Part shown: positions 36,694 through 44,626 of the stretch, piece by piece
How positions within the stretch are numbered: the stretch's first letter is position 1
Layout of the letters: every line of letters starts with the position of its first letter
Origin: Hymenobacter negativus
GTDB taxonomy: Bacteria > Bacteroidota > Bacteroidia > Cytophagales > Hymenobacteraceae
NCBI RefSeq assembly: GCF_017571495.1
Contig: NZ_JAGETZ010000007.1
Coordinates: 62,001-126,000 of the forward strand
Length of the DNA: 64,000 nucleotides
Direction: 5' to 3'
Notes under the pieces: model-generated
The model's input: only the letters and a program-made list of their open reading frames with translations
Database searches by the model: none
What the model was told of the DNA's origin: nothing
Program-made: the position numbers and the translations under genes

Positions 36694-37344
36694 GTGTTTG
36701 CATTGTTGTTGCTCGATATTTCTTCGGCATTTGCGCAGTTTGCGCGCACCACTACCCTGCTCGAATGGGTGGCTGTGGTCACGGGTTTCGCCTGCGTATG
36801 GCTGGCTGCGCGCGAGTCGCTCTGGAACTTCCCCGTGGCCCTGGTAAGCTGCGCGCTCTACGTTGTTATCTACCACCGGGCGCAGCTGTACTCCGACCGC
36901 AACCTGCAATTCCTGTTCATTGCCCTCAGCCTGTACGGCTGGTACGAATGGCTGTATGGCGGCCGTGGCAAAACCGAATTGGGCGTGTCGCACACCACTC
37001 GCCGCGAATGGCTGGGCTCGGCTGTTTTTGCCCTGGCTTACACGCTGGGTTTCGGCTACTACCTGCGCTACCACACCGATGCGACCTTTCCCTACCTAGA
37101 CAGCTTTACCACGGCCGGCAGTATCGTGGCCCAATACCTGCTCACCCGCAAGCGCCTCGAAAACTGGCTGCTCTGGATTTTAGTCGACATCATTTACGTG
37201 CCCGTGCTCTGGTACAAAGCGCTTTATCCCACCAGCGCGCTGTATGCGCTCTACCTGGGGTTGGCTGCCTACGGCTACTGGCAATGGCGGCGCGAGCAGA
37301 AACTGTCTGCTTCTGTGCTGCCCCCGGCCACTGAAATGACCTAA
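36694..37344 (+). CDS. pnuC: PnuC-family transporter
   Basis: 216 aa, starting with GTG. About seven membrane segments; the family pattern is VWLAARESLWNFPVALVSCA, LYSDRNLQFLFIALSLYGWY and YLLTRKRLENWLLWILVDI. PnuC takes up nicotinamide riboside, while the near-identical PnuT takes up thiamine. It precedes a gene with a NadR-like kinase domain, which would trap the imported nucleoside (NR salvage); a TPP riboswitch receptor gene 2.7 kb away leaves a thiamine role open. A TACCTTTC box about 25 nt upstream could be its promoter. Confidence 0.9.
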   Translation: MFALLLLDISSAFAQFARTTTLLEWVAVVTGFACVWLAARESLWNFPVALVSCALYVVIYHRAQLYSDRNLQFLFIALSLYGWYEWLYGGRGKTELGVSHTTRREWLGSAVFALAYTLGFGYYLRYHTDATFPYLDSFTTAGSIVAQYLLTRKRLENWLLWILVDIIYVPVLWYKALYPTSALYALYLGLAAYGYWQWRREQKLSASVLPPATEMT

Positions 37345-37626
37345 TAAGCGCTTGTTGAAGATGAAATGTGAAGTTGATTTTGCCCAGGTACAGGACACGA
37401 GAAAAGACGGTGCTAGCCTAAAAACAGCTCTTATGCCTCGCGTCGCACTTCTAAGTTTGCTTTCTAAATACCCTGCTCCTCCTTCCTGGATAGCCGTTAG
37501 CTAGCGGCCGTCCACTCTTGCTGTTGAATCCACCACGCCGGGAGGCACCCGCATTACTCCTCCAGATAATGACTCCCAGCGTTGCCCTTTCCCCTGTATT
37601 TACGCCTTTCCCCCTCCACCCCAAAG

Positions 37627-39063
37627 TTGCTGCGCGTTTCCCTCACCGGCCCCGAATCTACGGGCAAATCGACGTTGGCTGCTCAGCTGGCGGCGCACTA
37701 CGGCACCTCGTTTGCCCCCGAGTATGCCCGCGAATACCTCGCCCGTTCCGGCCCGCACTACACGGCCGAAGACCTCGAAGAAATAGCCCGGGGCCAGCTA
37801 ATGGCCGAAGCTGCTGCCGCGGCAGCTGGCCACCGCGTTGTGTTCTGCGACAGCGACTTGCTGGTCATTAAAATCTGGTTCGAGCATTCCTTCGGCACCT
37901 GCCCCGAGTGGATAATGCAGTGCATCGACGAGCAGCAGTACGACCTTGTGCTGCTCATGGGCGTAGACTTACCCTGGGTGCCCGACCCGCTGCGCGAGCA
38001 CCCGCACCTGCGTCAGCAATTCTACGACCTCTACCGGCGCGAGCTAAGCGAGCGCATGTCCAACTTTGCCGAGATAGTGGGCTCCGGTGAGCGCCGTTTC
38101 GAGCAAGCCTGCTTTCTGGTTGATGAGCTGCTGCGGCCGACCACTTCGCAGTCCATTTTTGCCGAGAATTTTTTGCCGTACCGCCCCATGCACTACACCC
38201 TGACCACGCCGGCCTGCCACGCCACCTTCTCTGCCCACGGTGCCGAGCTCACCAGCCTGCGCACCCCCGACAACGGCCTCGAATACATTTGGGCCGCCGA
38301 CCCTGCTGTGTGGGCCCGGCACGCGCCGGTGCTGTTCCCCTTGGTGGGCCGCCTGCCCGACGATGCCTATTCCTACGCTGGCCGCGCCTACAAGCTGCCG
38401 CAGCACGGTTTCGCCCGCGACCAGGAATTTGCCGTGCTGCACCAGAGTCCTGCCGAGCTGGTATTCCAGCTGCACCACGACGAAACCACCCGCGCCGTTT
38501 TCCCCTTCGCTTTTGAGCTCACCATCACTTACACCCTGCGCGAGGCCCAACTCACCGTGCGCTGGGACGTGCGCAACCCCGCCACCGACCAGCCGTTGCT
38601 CTTCAGCATTGGGGCACACCCGGCCGTGCGCTGCCCCCTGCTGCCCGGCGAGGCCTTTGAGGACTATTATTTTGAGTTCGACCACCCCGTTACCCTGGAA
38701 CGCCACTTGCTGAAAGGCGGCCTGCTCACGGGCCAGACCGCGCCGGTGCTAAACGAGGAGCGGGAGCTGCCGCTCAGCTACTCCTTGTTTTCCGACGATG
38801 CCTTGGTGTTCAAGCACTACGATTTCAACCGCTTGGTGCTGCGCTCGCGCAAGTCGGAGCGTTTCGTGCGCTTTCAGTTCGATGGCTTTCCCTACCTCGG
38901 CCTCTGGACCAAAGGTCCCGGTGCGGGTTTCGTCTGCGTCGAGCCCTGGTACGGCGTAGCTAGCCCCGACGGCCGCCCCGGCGAGCTAAGCGAGAAAGAA
39001 GGCATCCTGACGCTGGAGCCCGGTCAGGTATTCACGGCAGCCTATACCATTGAGGTAGGGTAG
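37627..39063 (+). CDS. fusion: NadR-like nucleoside kinase plus aldose-1-epimerase (LacX type)
   Basis: 478 aa from a TTG at 37627 next to LRVSLTGPESTGKST; the start is uncertain, as the frame opens 15 codons earlier and no ATG is available. Residues about 1-175 are an AAA/P-loop domain like the ribosylnicotinamide kinase of NadR (GPESTGKST, EYAREYLARSG, QYDLVLLMGVDLPWVPDPLR). After a 15-residue linker, residues about 192-478 are a galactose-mutarotase fold of the LacX group (MHYTLTTPACHATFSAHGAE, APVLFPLVGRLPDDAYSY, KLPQHGFARDQEF). Neither frame shows a stop at the junction. The kinase half fits the adjacent pnuC; why an epimerase is joined is unclear. Confidence 0.8.
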   Translation: MLRVSLTGPESTGKSTLAAQLAAHYGTSFAPEYAREYLARSGPHYTAEDLEEIARGQLMAEAAAAAAGHRVVFCDSDLLVIKIWFEHSFGTCPEWIMQCIDEQQYDLVLLMGVDLPWVPDPLREHPHLRQQFYDLYRRELSERMSNFAEIVGSGERRFEQACFLVDELLRPTTSQSIFAENFLPYRPMHYTLTTPACHATFSAHGAELTSLRTPDNGLEYIWAADPAVWARHAPVLFPLVGRLPDDAYSYAGRAYKLPQHGFARDQEFAVLHQSPAELVFQLHHDETTRAVFPFAFELTITYTLREAQLTVRWDVRNPATDQPLLFSIGAHPAVRCPLLPGEAFEDYYFEFDHPVTLERHLLKGGLLTGQTAPVLNEERELPLSYSLFSDDALVFKHYDFNRLVLRSRKSERFVRFQFDGFPYLGLWTKGPGAGFVCVEPWYGVASPDGRPGELSEKEGILTLEPGQVFTAAYTIEVG

Positions 39064-39122
39064 GGCCGGATTCCAGAATAGCCTATAGCACATCATGCAG
39101 CCAGCATGAGGCTATCCAGCGC

Positions 39123-39581
39123 GTGACACCTTTTGAACCAGCCCTCAGCCCATTTACCTCAGTGCCCACCGCTCCCGAAATCCGGCCCATTCCGGCCGAG
39201 GCAACTTATGCCCTGCGCCACCAGGTACTGTGGCCCGATAAGCCACTGGCCTACGTGAAAGTTGAAAATGATGCCGCCGGCCAGCACTTCGGCATTTTTC
39301 GGCACGATGAGCTGGTGGCCGTCATTTCCCTATTCGTGGATGGTGCGGAAGCCCGCTTTCGCAAGTTTGCCACCCGGCCCGACTGCCAGGGGCAGGGTCT
39401 GGGCAGTGCCTTGCTTCAGCATGTCTTTGCCGAGGCCCGGCGGCAAGCCGCCCAGGTTATTTGGTGCGATGCCCGGCAGGACAGCGCTGGCTTCTACGCC
39501 CGATTTGGCATGCAGCCCGAGGGCGAAATCTTCTACAAAGGCCCAATTGCCTACGTGCGCATGGCGTTTGTTTTAGACTGA
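39123..39581 (+). CDS. GNAT acetyltransferase
   Basis: 152 aa from GTG. Core GNAT features: LRHQVLWPDKPLAYVKVEND, FRKFATRPDCQGQGLGSALL (acetyl-CoA P-loop with Gln/Arg-x-x-Gly-x-Gly/Ala), and DSAGFYARFGMQPEG. It is a YitI/YjcF-like N-acetyltransferase of unknown substrate. It lies 59 bp after the kinase-epimerase gene and may be cotranscribed. Confidence 0.87.
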   Translation: MTPFEPALSPFTSVPTAPEIRPIPAEATYALRHQVLWPDKPLAYVKVENDAAGQHFGIFRHDELVAVISLFVDGAEARFRKFATRPDCQGQGLGSALLQHVFAEARRQAAQVIWCDARQDSAGFYARFGMQPEGEIFYKGPIAYVRMAFVLD

Positions 39582-39610
39582 GCCTACGTCTGGGATTTCG
39601 GCAATACTAA

Positions 39611-39662
39611 GAACGTCATGCCAAGCGGGCGCGATGTTTCGGCTCCGCTCGGCATGACGTTC
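39611..39662. repeat. inverted repeat (GAACGTCATGCC family)
   Basis: GAACGTCATGCCAAGCGG and its inverse (one mismatch) with a 16-nt loop between convergent genes. Could serve as bidirectional terminator. Confidence 0.8.
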
Positions 39663-39692
39663 AAACGTGATTTGCAGTACCTGACTAACAAC

Positions 39693-39917
39693 TTATAGCT
39701 CCACGCGGCGGCGGTTGTATTCTGGCTCCCAGTCGTTGATGGGGCGCGAGATGCCGGGCGGCAGGTCCAGGTCGGGCAGGCCGGGGTCGTGGGGTTCGCC
39801 GCCATCGTCGTCGCCGTCTTGCGGAGGGGGTGGGGGCAGCACACGCCGGCGCCGTGGCATCACCAGCACGAAGAGAAAAAAGGCGCAGAAAGCAACGGCG
39901 TAGACTAGGCTGAACAT
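39693..39917 (-). CDS. small proline-rich single-helix membrane protein
   Basis: 74 aa. One hydrophobic helix at residues 2-20 (FSLVYAVAFCAFFLFVLV), then MPRRRRVLPPPPPQDGDDDG and an acidic tail ending NRRRVEL. No family recognised; it is plausible as a small conserved Hymenobacter-type membrane protein, and no competing gene overlaps it. Confidence 0.6.
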   Translation of the reverse strand: MFSLVYAVAFCAFFLFVLVMPRRRRVLPPPPPQDGDDDGGEPHDPGLPDLDLPPGISRPINDWEPEYNRRRVEL

Positions 39918-40071
39918 GGCGAAGAAAGGCTAAAACGGTGCGGACCTTAGAACGCAGGCCCCTGGCCTGGCGTTGCGTCGGCCGACGTCACTAAATTAAC
40001 TGACAGTCAGCAAACCGCCGCGCTGCTCCCTAGTGAAATAATAAAAAAATGCGCCCCGCGCATTTGGGGCC

Positions 40072-40079
40072 TACCTTTG
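40072..40079 (+). promoter_or_regulatory. -7 box TACCTTTG of the TPP-riboswitch transcript
   Basis: Perfect TACCTTTG; transcription would start around 40086, right at the 5' edge of the riboswitch. Confidence 0.75.
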
Positions 40080-40086
40080 CGGCATG

Positions 40087-40170
40087 TTTAGGGGTGCTGG
40101 CATTGTACGCAATGCTGGCTGAGATGATACCCATCGAACCTGAACCGGGTAATGCCGGCGCAGGGAACAA
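40087..40170 (+). ncRNA. TPP riboswitch (THI element)
   Basis: The conserved THI-box elements are all present in order: GGGGTGCTGG, a P3 hairpin (CATTG-TACG-CAATG), CTGAGATGATACCC, GAACCTGAACCGGGTAATGC and CGGCGCAGGGAA. This is the thiamine-pyrophosphate aptamer. It precedes the TonB-dependent receptor gene, so that gene should be repressed when TPP is abundant. The first in-frame ATG (40152) lies within the aptamer, so translation must begin downstream. A Rho-independent terminator is not seen, which suggests translational control. Confidence 0.93.
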
Positions 40171-40244
40171 ACAATCCGCGGACGTTTTCGCTGCTGCTCC
40201 GACCCCTGGGGCAACCGCGCGTTCCATTTTTACCCAGGCTTCTG

Positions 40245-42500
40245 TTGAAAACTGTATTCCTTGCGGGTGCCACCCTGCTGGGGCTGGCCACTGTGCCGGC
40301 CCATGCCCAGCAGCCCGTCCCCGCCGATACCGCCCGGCGGCGCACCATCCTCACGCCCGAGGCCGTGGTGACGGCCACCCGCGCCACCGACAAAACCGGC
40401 ACCACCTACCAAAACGTGAGCCGCGAGCAGCTGCAGGCCCGCAACTTCGGCCAGGATATTCCCTACCTGCTCGACCAGACGCCGAGCGTGGTCACGACTT
40501 CCGACGCGGGCACCGGCGTGGGCTACACCGGCATCCGCATTCGCGGCACCGACGGCACCCGCATCAACGTGACGCTGAACGGCGTGCCCGTGAACGAGGC
40601 TGAAAGCCACGGCGTGTTCTTCGTCGACTTGCCCGATTTGGCTTCTTCCACCCAAAGCATTCAGGTGCAGCGCGGGGCCGGGCCCAGCACCAACGGCGCG
40701 GGCGCTTTCGGGGCCAGCCTGAACGTGGAAACCCTCGGCCTGCGCCCGAAGGCTTATGCTGAAGTAAACAACTCGGTCGGCTCGTTTGGGACCTGGAAAT
40801 CGACCATTATGGCGGGTACGGGGCTGATAAACGGGCATTTCACGGTAGATGCCCGGGCCTCGCGGGTGCAGAGCGAAGGCTACGTGGACCGCGGCTGGTC
40901 GCGGCTAAAGTCGCTGTACCTGACCGGTACCTACTCCGATGAAAAAACGCTGCTGCGCGCCCTGGTCCTCACCGGCTACGAGACCACCTACCAAAGCTGG
41001 TTTGGCCTGGCCGACTCGCTGCTACACAAAAACCGCCGCTACAATGAGTCCGGCACCGACGCTGGCCAGCACCTGCCGGCCTATAAAAACCAGACCGACA
41101 ACTACCAGCAGGACTACTACCAATTCCTGATTTCGCGTCAGCTCTCGAAAACCCTCAACCTAAGCGTGACACCCTTCTGGACGCGCGGCGGCGGATATTA
41201 TGAGGAGTACAAGGCGAACCAGGAGTTTGAAAAATACGGCATCAGCGGGCCCGTCTTTCAGCCCAACGCCGTTGGCAGCCTCGATACACTCACGACCACC
41301 GACGTCATTCGGCGGCGCTGGCTGAAAACCGACCTCTACGGCGCCACCTATGCCTTGCAGCTGCGGCCCAGCAGCGGCCTCGTGACCGAGGCCACGCTCG
41401 GCGGCGCCTTCGTGGGGTACCGGGGCCAGCATTTCGATGAGCTGACCTGGGCCCAGCGCGGCCTCAACATTCCCGAAAGCGGCACCCGCTACGCCGACGA
41501 GCCCAACGCCCACAAAACGGACATCAACGTCTACGCCCGGGCCAATGTGAGCCTCACCGAAAAGCTGGGTGTCTTCGGCGACCTGCAGTACCGTACCGTG
41601 CGCTACGAACTGTTTGCGCCCGATAGCAATGCCGTTAGCGGCAAAAGCCAGCAGGCCATCAACTTCCAGTTCCTGAATCCCAAGGCGGGGCTTACCTACC
41701 AGGTTTCGACTGGCTTGCAGGCTTATGCGTCCTTTGCCGTGGCGCGCCGCGAGCCCACCCGCACCGACTATACCGATACACCCGCCAGCCGCCGGCCCAC
41801 CTCGGAAACCCTCTACAACTACGAAGCCGGTGTGCGCCATGCCTCAGCCAAGGTGCAGGCCAGCCTGAACTACTACTACATGGCCTACCGCAACCAGCTC
41901 GTGCTCAGCGGCCGGCTCGATGACGTAGGAAATGCCATCCACACCAACGTGGCCGATTCCTACCGCACCGGCGTGGAGGCCCAGGTGACTTACCGGCCCG
42001 TACCTCAGCTCAGTCTGACGGGTACTGCCACGGCCAGTCGCAACAAAATCAACCACTATACCGACTACCTGGCCATCTATAACGAAAAGTTCGAATACAC
42101 TGGTGACCAGCCCACTGCTTTCACCCAAACCAACATTTCCTTCTCGCCCGACCTCACCGCGTCCTACACCGTGGAGTACGAGCCGGTGGCGGGCCTGAAG
42201 CTGGCCGCGCTGGCCCGCTACGCCAGCCGCCAGTACCTCGACAACACCAGCACCGCGAGTCGCAGCATCAACCCCTACTACGTGCAGGACGTGCGCCTGC
42301 GCTACCTCTGGCACCCTGCCTCGTTTGCGGGGCTGCGCGAGGTGGAGCTGGCCGTGCTGGTCAACAACGTTTTCGCCACCGAGTACGTGAACAACGGCTA
42401 CACCTACGGCTACGTGTACGGGGGGCAAAACCAGTATTTCAACTACTTCTACCCACAGGCCAAAACCAACTTCCTGGCCTCTCTAAATCTGCGATTCTAA
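40245..42500 (+). CDS. TonB-dependent outer-membrane receptor, probably for thiamine
   Basis: 751 aa from a TTG at 40245, which begins a fair signal peptide (KTVFLAGATLLGLATVPAHA). The plug has ILTPEAVVTATRATDKTGTT, QDIPYLLDQTPSVVTTSDAG and a GYTGIRIRGTDGTRINVTLN motif; the remaining 600 residues are a barrel ending in an aromatic-terminated strand (FLASLNLRF). The TPP riboswitch in its leader points to thiamine or its precursors as substrate; this is an inference. It lacks the N-terminal carboxypeptidase-like domain of SusC proteins. A terminator follows at 42577. Confidence 0.9.
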   Translation: MKTVFLAGATLLGLATVPAHAQQPVPADTARRRTILTPEAVVTATRATDKTGTTYQNVSREQLQARNFGQDIPYLLDQTPSVVTTSDAGTGVGYTGIRIRGTDGTRINVTLNGVPVNEAESHGVFFVDLPDLASSTQSIQVQRGAGPSTNGAGAFGASLNVETLGLRPKAYAEVNNSVGSFGTWKSTIMAGTGLINGHFTVDARASRVQSEGYVDRGWSRLKSLYLTGTYSDEKTLLRALVLTGYETTYQSWFGLADSLLHKNRRYNESGTDAGQHLPAYKNQTDNYQQDYYQFLISRQLSKTLNLSVTPFWTRGGGYYEEYKANQEFEKYGISGPVFQPNAVGSLDTLTTTDVIRRRWLKTDLYGATYALQLRPSSGLVTEATLGGAFVGYRGQHFDELTWAQRGLNIPESGTRYADEPNAHKTDINVYARANVSLTEKLGVFGDLQYRTVRYELFAPDSNAVSGKSQQAINFQFLNPKAGLTYQVSTGLQAYASFAVARREPTRTDYTDTPASRRPTSETLYNYEAGVRHASAKVQASLNYYYMAYRNQLVLSGRLDDVGNAIHTNVADSYRTGVEAQVTYRPVPQLSLTGTATASRNKINHYTDYLAIYNEKFEYTGDQPTAFTQTNISFSPDLTASYTVEYEPVAGLKLAALARYASRQYLDNTSTASRSINPYYVQDVRLRYLWHPASFAGLREVELAVLVNNVFATEYVNNGYTYGYVYGGQNQYFNYFYPQAKTNFLASLNLRF

Positions 42501-42501
42501 T

Positions 42502-42689
42502 TATCTGAACCACGGATTCATGCGGATTTGTCGGATTACACGGATTTTGTGGAAGATTTATGAAAGCCCAACATGCAAAAAGGCCACTCATTTGGAGTGG
42601 CCTTTTTCACATCGTTTTTGCTTGGACATTAGCACCGTTCACAAAATCCGTGTAATCCGACAAATCCGCATAAATCCGTGGTTCAGATA
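42502..42689. repeat. 50-bp inverted repeat with CGGATT iterons around a terminator
   Basis: Arms 42502-42551 and 42640-42689 are inverse copies over 50 bp with one mismatch and contain repeated CGGATT units. The terminator (42577-42607) sits in the middle. The right arm overlaps the last codons and stop of the APC permease gene; the left arm starts 2 bp after the TonB receptor stop. A second, shorter copy of this arrangement is at 13352-13534. Confidence 0.9.
42577..42607. terminator. bidirectional Rho-independent terminator
   Basis: AAAAAGGCCACTC and GAGTGGCCTTTTT form a stem with T runs on both strands, between two convergent genes. Confidence 0.9.
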
Positions 42690-44440
42690 ATCAGGCGGAC
42701 GCCGCCCAGCTCCGAAATCTGGTAGGGAAACCGGTCGCCGGGCGAGCCGATGAACATGAAGTTTTTGGGGATGTTCCACTGCTCCGACAGCTCATTAATC
42801 AGGTCCGGACCAAAATGGCCTTCCATGGTCACGAAGTCTACTTCGATTTGCTCGTAGGCACGGTCCAAGACCCGGATGTCGTTCAGCAGCTCTTCGGGGT
42901 ACTTTTCGCCGGGCTGGAGCAGGGTTACGATTTTCAGGCGGTTGGTAAACTCATTTTCCACCACGTAGGTCATCACCTTGTTGAGGTTGGATACGTTGTC
43001 GCCCTTGGTGAAAAACACGAATTCCTGCTTGGCCAGCTCGCGCAGGTGGCGTTGTATCTTGAGGCGGGCCAGGCGCGCCACCCGTGGCAGGTGCAGCACC
43101 AGCGACTCGGCCGCCGACAGCAGGAGCTTGAGAATGGCAATGCGGTTGAGCATGATGGACACCACCGCCATGGCCGGCAGGAAGTATTCGAGGAACACAA
43201 TCAGGTATTCGGGGTGAATTTTGACGTTGCCGAACAGGGCCAGCAGCACGCCGGCCAGGGCCAGCGTCACCGTCAGAATGCCCGCATACACCGGCCGCGG
43301 CAGGTTGGGCCGCTTGCCCTTCAGCAGGAAGTTGCCGAGGGCAAAAAAGGCCATCACCGAGAGAAACGAGATGGTGTAGACGCCCGCCAGCGGCCCCAGC
43401 TGCCCGTTGGTGATGAGCAGGACCGAAATGCAGAGCAGAAAAAACGCAATCAGGATGAAGTAATTGCTGCCCCGGGCATTTTCCTTGAGGAAAAACTGCG
43501 GCAGAATCCGGTCCAGGGTCATGCGCTTCATCAGGCCGCTTACGCCCACAAAGGAGGTGAGCACGGCTCCGCTCAGCACGGCCACGGCATTTACCGAGAT
43601 GACCGTGCCCAGCCACGGCCCGCCCGTGACAGTGCCCAGGTACGAGAGCAGCGTTTCGGTGTGCTCGCCCACTTCTACCAGCGGCAGCACCGCCACGGCC
43701 AGAAACGCAATGAGCGGGTTGAAGACCGTGACCACCACCCACATATTGCGTAGCGTTTTCTGAAATACACCCTTGGCCTGCTCCTCCACGAAGTTGGCCG
43801 AGCTCTCGAACCCTGAAATGCCCAGCATGGCCGCGCTAAACCCAAAAAACAGCGCATTTAGGATACTGCCGCCCTTCACCGGCAACTGAAAGTTGAGCGC
43901 CAGATTATGCAGGCCGTGGGTGGCCAGGTACCACACTGCCACGCCCACCAGCAGCGTGAGCGACGTGAGGTGGGTAATGAAAATGATAACCGCCACAATA
44001 GCCGATTCGGACATACCCAGGATAGTGAGTGCTAGAAACAGCGCCAGCAGCCCCATGGTGGCCGGAATGATGGGCAGCCCGTGCCACAGCGTGTGCAGGT
44101 AGTGCATCGCCTCGTTGGCCGAGAGCACGGCCGTGGCCATGTAGGACAGGATGGTGAGCGAAGCGGCCAGGGCGGCATTGCGCTTGCTGGTGGTGTTCAG
44201 CAGCACGTTGTAGGCTCCGCCATTCAGGGGCAGGGCCCCCACCACTTCACCGTAGATTCGGCGAAACAGAAACAGCACGGCACCTACTACCAGCAGCGCC
44301 AGCCAGGCATATTGCCCGGCGTAAGAAATGGCCAGTGCCGACACGTACAAGCAAGACGAAGAAATGTCGTTGCCGCAAATGGCCGTGGCCTCCAGCTCGC
44401 TTAGCTTCTTGGCGTGGTGGGCGGGTATGGGGTTGGGCAT
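42683..44440 (-). CDS. APC-family amino acid/polyamine permease
   Basis: 585 aa from the ATG at 44440 (an earlier in-frame start 27 nt up is possible). Twelve membrane segments are visible, with the family pattern ELEATAICGNDISSSCLYVS and ALPLNGGAYNVLLNTTSKRN near the N-terminus, then FGFSAAMLGISGFESSANFV. About 150 residues at the C-terminus are cytoplasmic (after ILKLLLSAAESL) and lack a recognised domain. It should import amino acids or related amines; the substrate is unknown. It converges on the TonB receptor gene. Confidence 0.85.
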   Translation of the reverse strand: MPNPIPAHHAKKLSELEATAICGNDISSSCLYVSALAISYAGQYAWLALLVVGAVLFLFRRIYGEVVGALPLNGGAYNVLLNTTSKRNAALAASLTILSYMATAVLSANEAMHYLHTLWHGLPIIPATMGLLALFLALTILGMSESAIVAVIIFITHLTSLTLLVGVAVWYLATHGLHNLALNFQLPVKGGSILNALFFGFSAAMLGISGFESSANFVEEQAKGVFQKTLRNMWVVVTVFNPLIAFLAVAVLPLVEVGEHTETLLSYLGTVTGGPWLGTVISVNAVAVLSGAVLTSFVGVSGLMKRMTLDRILPQFFLKENARGSNYFILIAFFLLCISVLLITNGQLGPLAGVYTISFLSVMAFFALGNFLLKGKRPNLPRPVYAGILTVTLALAGVLLALFGNVKIHPEYLIVFLEYFLPAMAVVSIMLNRIAILKLLLSAAESLVLHLPRVARLARLKIQRHLRELAKQEFVFFTKGDNVSNLNKVMTYVVENEFTNRLKIVTLLQPGEKYPEELLNDIRVLDRAYEQIEVDFVTMEGHFGPDLINELSEQWNIPKNFMFIGSPGDRFPYQISELGGVRLII

Positions 44441-44582
44441 GGAGAAGGGCGTGTGAGTAGGAGGCAATACGACGAAGCGCCTGAAGCGGGCCGCAAGAAA
44501 TGAATTTCTGGTGTTTACTTCTTAAAAGCAGGCAATGTTGGCTGGCGCTGCCACCTGCGAACCGCACCTTGGCCCAGCCTGT

Positions 44583-44590
44583 TATCTTTG
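44583..44590 (+). promoter_or_regulatory. -7 box TATCTTTG of the acyl-CoA dehydrogenase gene
   Basis: Consensus box 36 nt before the ATG at 44627; a start at 44588 inside it is excluded. Confidence 0.65.
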
Positions 44591-44626
44591 CCTCAAACTC
44601 CCACCTCACCACCCAATCCCCGCCCC

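Noticed and set aside
42815-43753. 312-codon plus frame opposite the APC permease
   Set aside because: Gln/His/Arg-rich sequence with no domain, fully inside a twelve-helix permease gene.
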